DNA from: an uncultured Pelagibacteraceae bacterium
GTDB lineage: Bacteria > Pseudomonadota > Alphaproteobacteria > Pelagibacterales > Pelagibacteraceae
Length of the DNA stretch: 42,235 nucleotides
Reading direction: 5' to 3'
Assembly: GCA_902520685.1 (NCBI GenBank)
Contig: CABYPE010000007.1
Span: forward strand, 1 to 42,235
Position 1 is the first letter of the stretch. Each line of letters begins with the position of its first letter. A program made the position numbers and the translations under genes. The notes under the pieces were generated by a model. That model had not been told where the DNA came from. It did not search any database and saw nothing but the letters and a program-made list of their open reading frames with translations. Below are positions 1 through 7,752 of the stretch, piece after piece.

Positions 1-968
1 AACAGATTTTAAGTTTTATTCCAAAAGATCATCAAACTTTATTATTTTCAGCAACTTTACCTAATAACATTTTAAAAATTTCTCAAAAATACCTAAATAA
101 TCCTGAAAGAATTTCTGTTGGGTCATCATCAGCCCCTATTGAAAAAATTAAACAAGAAACTTTAAAAATTACTCAAGATAAAAAATACCATGAACTTATT
201 AATCAATTAATTGAAAGATCAGGATCTATTCTAGTTTTTATTAAAACAAAACATTCCGCAGATAAAATATCTAAAAGATTAAAATACGATGGTCATAAAG
301 CAGATGCTATTCATGGAAACTTGCGACAAAGTAAAAGAGATAGGGTCATCAATGGATTTAGAAATGGTCATAGTAGAATATTAATTGCAACTGATGTAGC
401 TGCACGTGGATTAGATATTCCATTAATAAAACATGTAATTAATTATGATCTTCCACAAGTGCCCGAAGATTATATTCATAGAATAGGAAGAACAGGCAGA
501 GCAGGTAAAGATGGTTCTGCTTTAACTTTTTTAACTCCGGGTGATCGATCAATGTGGAATTCAATTAGTAAATTAATTGATCCAAAATATAAACTTTCAC
601 ATCAACAAAATGAGAAAAAAATTAAAGAAAAAAGAGAAGAAAAAAATTCTTTTAAAAAGACAAAAAAGTTTAAAAATAACAAAAGAAAAGATTTTAGAGA
701 TAAAAAAAAATTCTTTAAAAAAAAAGATAATCAAAAATCAAAATTCAAAGGTAAAAATAAATTTTCCATCAATAATAAAGATAATAATAGAAGCTTTAAG
801 AATAAAAAAAAATCATTTGGTTTTACAAATAATCCTAAATATTTTGATAGAAAATCTGATGAAATTACCAAAGAAGATAGCAAAAAACCATCATTTAAGT
901 TTAAGAAAAAATTTAAGAATAGAAAAAGACCTAAAAACTTTAAATTTAAAAGATTTAAAAAAAATTAA
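1..968 (+). CDS. DEAD-box RNA helicase, C-terminal part (5' end outside window)
   Basis: ATP-dependent RNA helicase that remodels RNA duplexes, for example in ribosome assembly or cold adaptation. The reading frame is open from base 3, so the true start lies upstream of the window. Visible motifs in order are the SAT motif III (LLFSATLP, near base 45), the second RecA-like domain with VFIKTK, motif V ATDVAARGLDI (about bases 385-420) and motif VI HRIGRTGRAG (about 475-505). After about base 590 the protein becomes a tail of roughly 125 residues made almost only of Lys, Phe, Asn, Arg and Asp, as in the basic RNA-binding tails of RhlE/DeaD-like enzymes. An internal TTG at 321 is not the real start, because motif III and the start of the helicase C domain lie upstream in frame. 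Family certain; the exact subgroup (RhlE versus DeaD/CsdA) is not resolved. Confidence 0.93.
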   Translation, partial: QILSFIPKDHQTLLFSATLPNNILKISQKYLNNPERISVGSSSAPIEKIKQETLKITQDKKYHELINQLIERSGSILVFIKTKHSADKISKRLKYDGHKADAIHGNLRQSKRDRVINGFRNGHSRILIATDVAARGLDIPLIKHVINYDLPQVPEDYIHRIGRTGRAGKDGSALTFLTPGDRSMWNSISKLIDPKYKLSHQQNEKKIKEKREEKNSFKKTKKFKNNKRKDFRDKKKFFKKKDNQKSKFKGKNKFSINNKDNNRSFKNKKKSFGFTNNPKYFDRKSDEITKEDSKKPSFKFKKKFKNRKRPKNFKFKRFKKN

Positions 969-1033
969 TTTTACTTACAATCTATTATCTTATAACTAAG
1001 TATTAAATTAAAAAAACATAGTATTATTAACAA

Positions 1034-1558
1034 ATGCAAGTAGTTAAAACCAAAATTAAAGATTTATTGATTATAAAAAAAGAAACATTTAAAGATGAAA
1101 GAGGCTTTTTAAGAGAGTTATATAAAGAAAAAATTATATCAAAAAAATTTATATTTGAGATTATCTCTAAATCAAAAAAAGATGTTTTAAGAGGATTACA
1201 TTTACAACAAAAAAAACCCCAAGGTAAATATGTGACAGTTTTAAACGGTAAAGCTTTTGATGTAGCTGTAGATCTGAGAAAAAATTCAAAAACTTTTGGA
1301 CAGCATTTTTCGATTATTTTATCAGGAAATCAAAATGTTTCATTTTATATTCCACCAGGTTTTGCACACGGTTTTTGTGCATTAGAAAATAATACAATTG
1401 TTCATTACAAATGTACAAACTATAGAGACGCTAAATCAGAACTTGGTATTTTGTGGAATGATCCAAAATTGAATATAAATTGGCCAATAAAAAAACCAAT
1501 TATATCAAAAAAGGATAAAAATAACCTTAGTTTTAAAGAATACATTAATCAAAAATAA
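1034..1558 (+). CDS. rfbC: dTDP-4-dehydrorhamnose 3,5-epimerase (RmlC/RfbC)
   Basis: Cupin-fold epimerase that converts dTDP-4-keto-6-deoxyglucose to dTDP-4-keto-rhamnose, the third step of dTDP-L-rhamnose synthesis for cell-surface polysaccharide. The 174 residues match the family length. Recognisable blocks are FKDERGFLRELY near residue 20, RGLHLQ near residue 55 (holding the catalytic His), the central GKAFDVAVDLRK strand, and FYIPPGFAHGFCAL near residue 110. The start ATG lies 65 bases after the helicase stop. The partner genes rfbA, rfbB and rfbD are not next to it, so it may act in a dispersed pathway together with the surface-sugar genes near 6.7 kb and 15.5-18.4 kb. It converges on a tRNA gene with only three bases between stop codon and tRNA 3' end. 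A 5-epimerase acting on another dTDP-keto-sugar is the main alternative. Confidence 0.9.
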   Translation: MQVVKTKIKDLLIIKKETFKDERGFLRELYKEKIISKKFIFEIISKSKKDVLRGLHLQQKKPQGKYVTVLNGKAFDVAVDLRKNSKTFGQHFSIILSGNQNVSFYIPPGFAHGFCALENNTIVHYKCTNYRDAKSELGILWNDPKLNINWPIKKPIISKKDKNNLSFKEYINQK

Positions 1559-1561
1559 GTT

Positions 1562-1638
1562 TGGTAGCGGGAAGTGGGATCGAACCACTGACCTCGGGCT
1601 TATGAGTCCCGCGCTCTAACCAACTGAGCTACCCCGCC
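1562..1638 (-). tRNA. tRNA-Met (anticodon CAU), probably elongator
   Basis: Read on the minus strand, the 77 bases fold as a cloverleaf with encoded CCA. The acceptor stem GGCGGGG pairs with TCCCGCT (G-U at both ends). The D arm is GCTC/GAGC with an AGTTGGTTA loop. The anticodon loop is CTCATAA and the T arm is AGTGG-TTCGATC-CCACT. In the anticodon stem four pairs are G-C and the closing 31-39 position reads A opposite G, an unusual mismatch. Elongator Met is preferred over initiator because the first acceptor pair is G-U and the D loop is elongator-like. A lysidine-modified tRNA-Ile(CAU) cannot be fully excluded from sequence alone. Confidence 0.93.
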
Positions 1639-1732
1639 AAGTTTATTGAACGGTTTATACTACTTTTAAAAAATGATTCAAATAAGTTAATATTACAAAA
1701 ATTGGATTATTAATGATGTATTTATTAAAGTT

Positions 1733-1939
1733 TTAGAATATTAGAACACCAAATAAAAGCATACCAAGTGATGTTACTGCTGTAAATAATAATTTTTTTT
1801 GACTTTCTTTTTTTTGATCCCGTTTAACTCTATTAAGTAAAATATTTATATCTGTTGATTTCTTGTTGTCGAGATTTTCATCCTTTGCAGTATATCTTTT
1901 GACAATTTTATCTCTAATCGATGAGAAATTATTTTTCAT
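1733..1939 (-). CDS. Small tail-anchored membrane protein, unknown function
   Basis: Protein of 68 residues with a charged cytoplasmic part and one hydrophobic helix at the very C terminus (about residues 49-68, LLFTAVTSLGMLLFGVLIF), the layout of a tail-anchored membrane protein. The segment DINILLNRVKRDQKKE just before the helix matches DINILKARAKAIQDKE in the neighbouring 76-residue protein encoded at 1981-2211, so the two are tandem paralogues. They share strand and lie 41 bases apart, with the 76-residue gene upstream, so cotranscription is likely. I do not recognise a family and assign no function. Confidence 0.7.
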   Translation of the reverse strand: MKNNFSSIRDKIVKRYTAKDENLDNKKSTDINILLNRVKRDQKKESQKKLLFTAVTSLGMLLFGVLIF

Positions 1940-1980
1940 AAAACCTATTTAATCACCAATATTGAAAATTGACAAATCAT

Positions 1981-2211
1981 TTAAATTGAAAAGTAAATTC
2001 CTGCTGTTCCAAGAATTAAAAGAAAAAAAATTATAACAAAAAGGTTCTTTAAATTTTCTTTATCCTGGATAGCTTTGGCTCTTGCTTTAAGAATATTAAT
2101 ATCAACTTTTTGAGGCTTAATTTCTTCATCTTTTAAAGGCTTATCTGCTATTTCTTCAAGGTTTGGGGTCTCCTGAAAATTAACTTCCGCTTCAAAGCCT
2201 TTATCGTTCAT
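1981..2211 (-). CDS. Small tail-anchored membrane protein, paralogue of its downstream neighbour
   Basis: Protein of 76 residues. The N-terminal half is acidic (EAEVNFQETPNLEEIADK). A short basic heptad-like segment follows, DINILKARAKAIQDKE (about residues 38-53), then one C-terminal transmembrane helix (about residues 57-75, LFVIIFFLLILGTAGIYF). The DINIL-x2-R-x-K-x2-Q-x-KE signature followed by a helix is shared with the protein encoded at 1733-1939, which points to a local duplication. It starts at an ATG at 2209-2211 and diverges from the regulator gene at 2323. Membrane location is inferred from the hydrophobic tail. Function unknown. Confidence 0.72.
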   Translation of the reverse strand: MNDKGFEAEVNFQETPNLEEIADKPLKDEEIKPQKVDINILKARAKAIQDKENLKNLFVIIFFLLILGTAGIYFSI

Positions 2212-2322
2212 AGATCTATTAGATCACAATTACAATATTTCTCAAAAGTTCTTAAGTTCAATCTGGGTCACTATTTGATTGACACCTGTTCATTTTGGGT
2301 TTCAAATCCTATTTATACAATT

Positions 2323-3339
2323 ATGAATTTACAACAAATAGATTTTTCAAAAGTTCTAAACGATGAGCAAGTTTATGATCATATGATGGCCAACTATGAT
2401 CTGCTAGGAAAAGATTGGATTAATCACCAATGGAGATGGATGAATGCAGTCTATCAAGCTTTCAATGATCACTATAAATATATGATTATCATTTCACTTG
2501 TCGAGAAAACTTTACAGTTTTATGATCAAATGAATATTAAATTATCGTATGAGCAATATTATTCAAAAAATTTTCTCCAAATTGATAAATTTAGTATCTC
2601 AGAGTTATGTGAAAAACTTCAATTACCAAAAGAAACTGTAAGAAGAAAAGTTTTAGAACTTGAAAAATTAGGAGTTTTAAAAAGACAAAAAAAACAAATC
2701 ATCATTGATCGAAGATCATTTAGTTTTATTAAGCCTGAAAACCAAATGAAATATACAGCTGGTTATATTTTGAAAATCTCAGAAATACTTGCTAAAGAAA
2801 AACTTTATTCCAAAAAACTTGAAGTAAAAACGATTGAAAATGCGTTAAAGAAAAATTTCTCTATTTGTTGGAGATGGTTTTATAGGATGCAAATTCCAAT
2901 GATTATTGGATATCATGATATGTTTGAGGACTTAACAACATTTCACGTTTGGGGAACAGTTTGTATGAATCAGGCTTTTAATTTTAAAACAGCCTTAAAT
3001 AAAAAGAACGGCTCCAATCAAACACATGACTATATGGATTTTCAGAAAGAACTATTTAGTGATTATAATACATTTAACGAAGAGTTAATAAGAGGTGATA
3101 AAGCTAGAAGTAACGGTGTTAGTGCAATGTCTGTTTCTGATATGACTGGAATCCCTCGAGCAACAGTAATTAGAAAATGTAAGTTTTTAATAAAAAATGA
3201 TTTTTTAAGATTAAATGAAAAAAAACAATATATTTTAACAGGTTTTAATGTTCGAAGAGTTTTGCCATATCAAAAATTAATTTTCAAAAATAAAGCTAAA
3301 TTCATTAGAAAAGTTCTTAATCTATTGACAATTTCATAA
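2323..3339 (+). CDS. Putative transcriptional regulator with two winged-helix DNA-binding segments
   Basis: Protein of 338 residues with two helix-turn-helix-like segments. The first, about residues 88-132, reads ISELCEKLQLPKETVRRKV and then a Leu-Gly-Val-Leu wing, as in MarR/GntR-type winged helices. The second, about residues 265-307, reads VSDMTGIPRATVIRKCKFL followed by a similar wing. The intervening part is rich in Trp, Phe and Tyr and has no obvious ligand domain. The frame is open back to a TTG at 2275, but I chose the ATG at 2323 because the earlier residues look non-coding. It diverges from the small tail-anchored pair, with about 110 bases between, and lies upstream of a BASS transporter that it might control. 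A regulatory role is inferred from the HTH-like segments only. Confidence 0.7.
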   Translation: MNLQQIDFSKVLNDEQVYDHMMANYDLLGKDWINHQWRWMNAVYQAFNDHYKYMIIISLVEKTLQFYDQMNIKLSYEQYYSKNFLQIDKFSISELCEKLQLPKETVRRKVLELEKLGVLKRQKKQIIIDRRSFSFIKPENQMKYTAGYILKISEILAKEKLYSKKLEVKTIENALKKNFSICWRWFYRMQIPMIIGYHDMFEDLTTFHVWGTVCMNQAFNFKTALNKKNGSNQTHDYMDFQKELFSDYNTFNEELIRGDKARSNGVSAMSVSDMTGIPRATVIRKCKFLIKNDFLRLNEKKQYILTGFNVRRVLPYQKLIFKNKAKFIRKVLNLLTIS

Positions 3340-3404
3340 AATTCTTTTTTTTTCAAAAATTTTAAATATATTAATTATAAATTATTTATTTCATTAGGAG
3401 AGGG

Positions 3405-4256
3405 ATGGAAGTAGCAACAAAAATAGCACCTATCATACTCGCATTAATAATGTTGGGTTTGGGTTTAGGTTTAAAAATTGAGGATTTTACAAGAGTATTA
3501 AAAGCTCCAAAAGATTTTTTAGTAGGTTTTTTTTCTCAATTAATTATTCTTCCATTAGTTGCTTACTTATTAATTATAATTTTAAAAACACCGCCTGAAA
3601 TTGCTATTGGGGTTATGATCATTGCTGCTGCACCGGGTGGGGTTACATCAAATATTTTAACTAAATTTGCTAAAGGAGATGTCGCTTTATCTATTACTTT
3701 AACAGCTATAATAAGTTTAATTTCTATTATTACAGTTCCTTTTATAATTTTCACATCTGCTGATTTATTTGGAATTACTAATATTTCTCAAAATATTTCA
3801 ATGACTGGTATAGCGCTAAAAATGTTTTTAGTTGTAACGGTTCCAGTTATCTTGGGAATGATTATAAGAAAATTTGCTGAAAATTTTGTAAATACAAAAA
3901 TTCAGATGTTTGAAAAACTCAATATAGTATTATTTGTCATTATTTTTATAGTTGCATTTTATGAGGAAAGAGAAAGTTTTATAGACTTTCTAATGCAAGC
4001 AGGTTTAATTGTTTTTATTCTAAATATAACAATGATGTTTGTGGCTTATTACCTTGCAAAATCTTTTGCTTCAGGAATTAAACAAATGAAATGTATTGCT
4101 TTAGAATGCGGATTACAAAATGGTACTTTGGCAATATTTGTTTCTACACAAATATTTGGCACAGATATAATTTATATAACTCCAACAGCCGCATATGCTT
4201 TAATTATGTATATCACAGGTTTGATATTTGTTTATCTTTTGAAAGATAAAGTTTAA
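3405..4256 (+). CDS. BASS-family (bile acid:sodium symporter-like) transporter
   Basis: Polytopic inner-membrane protein of 283 residues with nine to ten hydrophobic helices, the size of bacterial SBF/BASS carriers that move organic anions with sodium. Typical blocks are LGLGLGLKIEDFTRVLKAPK near residue 20, AAAPGGVTSNILTKFAKGD near residue 75 (the ion-binding crossover region of the family) and LECGLQNGTLAIFV near residue 228. A Shine-Dalgarno AGGAGAGG precedes the ATG. The gene ends four bases inside the minus-strand dehydrogenase coding region at 4253, so the two genes converge with overlapping stop codons. The substrate cannot be read from sequence; steroid-like acids, pantoate or pyruvate-type anions are known for relatives. 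Confidence 0.88.
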   Translation: MEVATKIAPIILALIMLGLGLGLKIEDFTRVLKAPKDFLVGFFSQLIILPLVAYLLIIILKTPPEIAIGVMIIAAAPGGVTSNILTKFAKGDVALSITLTAIISLISIITVPFIIFTSADLFGITNISQNISMTGIALKMFLVVTVPVILGMIIRKFAENFVNTKIQMFEKLNIVLFVIIFIVAFYEERESFIDFLMQAGLIVFILNITMMFVAYYLAKSFASGIKQMKCIALECGLQNGTLAIFVSTQIFGTDIIYITPTAAYALIMYITGLIFVYLLKDKV

Positions 4257-6697
4257 TTATTTTTAAAATTTGTTTGTTTTAAGGGTTTACTGATTAATTC
4301 TATCGAATATTTCTTTTTTTCTACCTCAATGAATAAGTCTTTATTTTGAAGTTCTTTATTAGAGAAATCATTATTTATATATCCAAATACTAAATTCTTT
4401 TTAAAATTAAATGAATAGTTTCCAGATGTTGATCTTCCTATAATTTTTTCACCATCATAAATTGGTTCATCGTGGAGTAATAATGGTTTTCCTGGTTCAC
4501 TTTCTTTCAAAGTGAACATTGAAAATCTAGTTTTAACTTTGTCTTGTTTAATTTTTTCTAGAGCTTGTTTACCTATAAAATCTACATCTTTTTTATTGCT
4601 AATAGTAAAAGCTAAACCTGCTTGATACTGGTTTTCTTCAGGAGAAATATCATGTCCCCAATGTAAAAATCCACTTTCCATTCGCATAATATCCATTGCA
4701 TGCATTCCACAATTAGAAAGATTAAAATCTTTACCTTTTTCTATAAGTAATTCATATATTTTTTTTGCATCTTTAAGATCTACATATAGCTCGTAGCCTA
4801 ATTCACCTACGTAAGATAATCTTTGGGCCCAAATCTTTATCCCCTCAATTGTAATATGTTTTGCTGTACCAAATTTGAAATCTTCATTATCAAAATTATC
4901 TTTACTTAAAGTTTTGACTAAATCTCTACTTTTTGGACCAAATAAACCAAAAACACATAAATCATCTGTAACATCTTTTAATTCAACATTTTTAGAGAGA
5001 TGTTTTTTAATATGAAATTTATCTCTTTCTCTTGTAGCTGCAGAACTTATTATTCTAAAATGATCTTTATCAACACATACTACTGTTAAATCTGCCTCTA
5101 TTCCACCATCAGAGTTTAACATATGCGTATAAACACATTTACCAGGCTCATTTTTGATGTTTGCAGTGCAAATTTTCTGAAGTTCTTGATGTGCTTTATC
5201 TGATTTTATTTCAAACTTAGAAAAAGGAGTTAAATCAAACAAACCAACATACTTAATTGTATTGTTAGTTTCGTACTCTGCTGAGGGATACCAACTTTGA
5301 TAATTGTAACTATATTGATATTCAGATTTTTCACCATCAAGTGCAAACCACATAGGTCTTTCATATCCTCCTGAAACTCCAAAGCATGCTCCAAAGCTTT
5401 TAAGATTATCATGATGAGGTAAAGTTTTAATATTTCTTGAGGTTTTGTGTTGTTTAAATGGCCAATGCATTCCATATAAATCTCCTAATGACTCTGTAAT
5501 TCTTTTTTTTATGAAACCTAATTCTGAGTGAAATTTTTGAAATCTTTTAATATCATAATTAAAAATATCCTCATTGATATGGCCAGTCATCAACCATTCA
5601 GCTGTAACTTTACCAACTCCTCCTCCACTTCCAATTCCAATACTATTTAATCCACAACATACAAAAAAGTTTTTAATTTCAGATACTTCACCTAACAGTG
5701 TATTTGTATCTGGGGTAAAAGACTCAGGACCAGAAAAAAATTTTCTTATGCCTACTTTTTCTAAGACAGGAAATCTTTTAATAGCAGATGTTAAGTAAGG
5801 TTCAAAGTGTTCAAAATTTTCCTGAAATTCACCAAAAGAAAAATTTTCTGGAACTACATTTGTTTTATTCCAAGCTGGAATAGAATTGCCTTCAAAAATT
5901 CCAACTAATAATTTACCTGCATCTTCTTTGAAATAAGTACGATTATCAAAATCTCTAATCGTTGGTAATGTTTTGGATAAATTTTCAATTGGCTCTGTAA
6001 TAATATAAAAATGTTCTGCAGGATAAAGTGGAATGCTAACCCCTGCTTTTTCACCTATTTGTCTTGACCACATTCCTGATGCTAAAACGATATATTCACA
6101 TTCAATTTTTTGTCCATTAACTTTTACTCCTGAAATTTTTCCATTTTCCGTTAATATTTCTTCAACAGGAGATTTTTCAAAAATTTGGGCACCCTCTTGT
6201 CTTGCAGCTTTAGCCAATAAATGAGTAACACCTGAAGGATCAGCAGCTCCATCACCTGGCATTAAGATACCACCAATCACTTCATCCGTATTGATAATTG
6301 GATAATCTTTTTTGATTTGGTTTTTATCTAAAATTCTTACATCAACATCATACAATTGCGCAGTTGTTGCTTGTCTTTTAAGTTCTTGCCATCGTCCCTT
6401 ATTCTGTGCGATTGAAAGAGCACCATTTAATCTAAGCCCTGCAGAATGATCTACTTTCTTTTCAAGTTCCTTATATAAATCTAAGGAGTATTTTCTAATT
6501 TTAGTTATTGCTGCTGATGGTCCTAATTGGCTTACAAGACCTGCTGCATGCCATGTCGTCCCTGATGTTAATTGATCTCTTTCTAAAAGAATTGTGTCTT
6601 TCCAGCCAAATTTTACTAAATGGTAAGCAACTGAACATCCCACAACACCACCACCAATTACAACTACTTTAGTTGATTTTGGAATTTCTTTATTCAT
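4253..6697 (-). CDS. Dimethylglycine/sarcosine dehydrogenase-like flavoprotein (FAD + GcvT domains)
   Basis: Oxidative demethylase of 814 residues, likely acting on dimethylglycine or sarcosine and passing the one-carbon unit to tetrahydrofolate. The N-terminal DAO-type FAD domain starts with VVVIGGGVVGCSVAYHL (about residue 12). GTTWHAAGL (near residue 50) matches the site where these enzymes bind FAD covalently through His. The central FAO_M linker comes near residues 380-430, followed by a GcvT aminomethyltransferase-like folate domain with RLSYVGELGYELYV (near residue 630) and a GcvT C-terminal barrel. The frame extends to 6736, but the ATG at 6697 starts the conserved sequence and leaves a 29-base divergent gap to the epimerase. 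SAR11 cells are known to oxidise methylated amines and glycine betaine, which fits. The exact substrate is uncertain. Confidence 0.87.
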   Translation of the reverse strand: MNKEIPKSTKVVVIGGGVVGCSVAYHLVKFGWKDTILLERDQLTSGTTWHAAGLVSQLGPSAAITKIRKYSLDLYKELEKKVDHSAGLRLNGALSIAQNKGRWQELKRQATTAQLYDVDVRILDKNQIKKDYPIINTDEVIGGILMPGDGAADPSGVTHLLAKAARQEGAQIFEKSPVEEILTENGKISGVKVNGQKIECEYIVLASGMWSRQIGEKAGVSIPLYPAEHFYIITEPIENLSKTLPTIRDFDNRTYFKEDAGKLLVGIFEGNSIPAWNKTNVVPENFSFGEFQENFEHFEPYLTSAIKRFPVLEKVGIRKFFSGPESFTPDTNTLLGEVSEIKNFFVCCGLNSIGIGSGGGVGKVTAEWLMTGHINEDIFNYDIKRFQKFHSELGFIKKRITESLGDLYGMHWPFKQHKTSRNIKTLPHHDNLKSFGACFGVSGGYERPMWFALDGEKSEYQYSYNYQSWYPSAEYETNNTIKYVGLFDLTPFSKFEIKSDKAHQELQKICTANIKNEPGKCVYTHMLNSDGGIEADLTVVCVDKDHFRIISSAATRERDKFHIKKHLSKNVELKDVTDDLCVFGLFGPKSRDLVKTLSKDNFDNEDFKFGTAKHITIEGIKIWAQRLSYVGELGYELYVDLKDAKKIYELLIEKGKDFNLSNCGMHAMDIMRMESGFLHWGHDISPEENQYQAGLAFTISNKKDVDFIGKQALEKIKQDKVKTRFSMFTLKESEPGKPLLLHDEPIYDGEKIIGRSTSGNYSFNFKKNLVFGYINNDFSNKELQNKDLFIEVEKKKYSIELISKPLKQTNFKNN

Positions 6698-6726
6698 TTC
6701 GATGTTATAATAAAGAATATTATAAA

Positions 6727-7734
6727 ATGAAAACAAAAATATTAGTAACTGGTTCTTCAGGGTTTATAGGTTTCAGCTTGTCAAAAAAACTTCTTGATGA
6801 CGGAAAAAAAGTCCATGGATATGACTCTATGAATAGTTACTATGATGTAAAATTAAAAAAAGCTCGCTATAATATACTAAAAAAATATAAAAATTTTTCT
6901 TTTACCAAAGGTGATTTAGAAAATAAAAAATTATTAGAAAAAACATTTAAATCATTTAAACCTAAGATAATTATTCATTTAGCTGCACAAGCAGGCGTCA
7001 GATATAGTATTGAAAATCCAGATATCTATTTGAATTCAAACATAATTGGAACGTTTAATGTAATCAAATTTGCTAATAAAGTTAAGGTTAAGCATCTTAT
7101 AATTGGATCGAGTTCCTCAGTTTATGGATCAAATAAAAAAATTCCTTTTCAGGAAATAGATAAAACCGATCATCAAATAAGTTTTTATGCAGCAACAAAA
7201 AAATCAACCGAAAATTTGGCCCACTCTTATTCAAGTTTATGGAAATTACCAATTACTATACTTAGGTTTTTTACTGTCTATGGACCATATGGAAGACCAG
7301 ATATGGCTTATTTTAAATTTACAAAAAGTATTTTAGCTGGAAAAAAAATAAGTATTTTTAACAAGGGCAAGATGTATAGAGATTATACTTATATTGATGA
7401 TATTGTCAGTGGTATTTCAAAATTATTAAATAAAGTTCCTTCAATTAAACAAAAAAAGAAAATCAAAAATGATAGTTTGTCTCCTGTGGCTCCTTTTAGA
7501 ATTTTAAATATTGGAAATACAAAAAAAATATTTTTATTAGATTTTATTAATTCTCTTGAAAAAGAACTTGGAAAAAAAATAAAAAGAAGATTTATGCCAA
7601 TGCAAAAAGGTGATGTTCATTCCACTCTATCAGACAGTTCTCTTTTAATGAGAATTACGGGCTATAATCCTAAAACTAACTATAAAACAGGTATAAAGAA
7701 ATTTGTTAGTTGGTACCTAAATTATTATAAATAA
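6727..7734 (+). CDS. UDP-glucuronate 4-epimerase-like NAD-dependent sugar epimerase
   Basis: Extended short-chain dehydrogenase of 335 residues, probably interconverting UDP-glucuronate and UDP-galacturonate for surface polysaccharide. Motifs are the Rossmann GSSGFIG (near residue 8), HLAAQAGVRYSIENP (near residue 80, characteristic of the glucuronate epimerase group), the SSSSVYG serine strand (near 125), catalytic YAATK (about 156), RFFTVYGPYGRPDMA (near 180) and RDYTYIDDIV. I chose the ATG at 6727 rather than an upstream start at 6673, because the Rossmann strand starts right after it and the longer version would overlap the divergent dehydrogenase. The stop lies inside a 22-base palindrome shared with the convergent gene. 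Confidence 0.87.
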   Translation: MKTKILVTGSSGFIGFSLSKKLLDDGKKVHGYDSMNSYYDVKLKKARYNILKKYKNFSFTKGDLENKKLLEKTFKSFKPKIIIHLAAQAGVRYSIENPDIYLNSNIIGTFNVIKFANKVKVKHLIIGSSSSVYGSNKKIPFQEIDKTDHQISFYAATKKSTENLAHSYSSLWKLPITILRFFTVYGPYGRPDMAYFKFTKSILAGKKISIFNKGKMYRDYTYIDDIVSGISKLLNKVPSIKQKKKIKNDSLSPVAPFRILNIGNTKKIFLLDFINSLEKELGKKIKRRFMPMQKGDVHSTLSDSSLLMRITGYNPKTNYKTGIKKFVSWYLNYYK

Positions 7735-7752
7735 ATTAAATATTTAATTTAT
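7731..7752. repeat. 22-base perfect AT-only palindrome spanning two convergent stop codons
   Basis: ATAAATTAAAT is followed directly by its reverse complement. The palindrome contains the stop codons of the plus-strand epimerase (7732-7734) and of the minus-strand flavoprotein (7736-7738). It could act as a weak two-way terminator hairpin (about 9 bp stem, 4-base loop). No clear T tract follows on either strand. Confidence 0.55.

Noticed and set aside
577-999. Open plus-strand frame of 140 codons overlapping the helicase end
   Set aside because: It is the +1 shadow of the Lys-rich helicase tail; composition is pure Lys/Ile/Asn/Leu with no start signal and no fold.
2275-2322. Upstream TTG extension of the two-HTH regulator
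   Set aside because: The 16 extra residues look like translated promoter sequence; the ATG at 2323 is a better start.
5230-5475. Open frame of 81 codons inside the FAD/GcvT dehydrogenase
   Set aside because: It lies wholly inside a gene whose domains are intact in the other frame; no RBS or family features.
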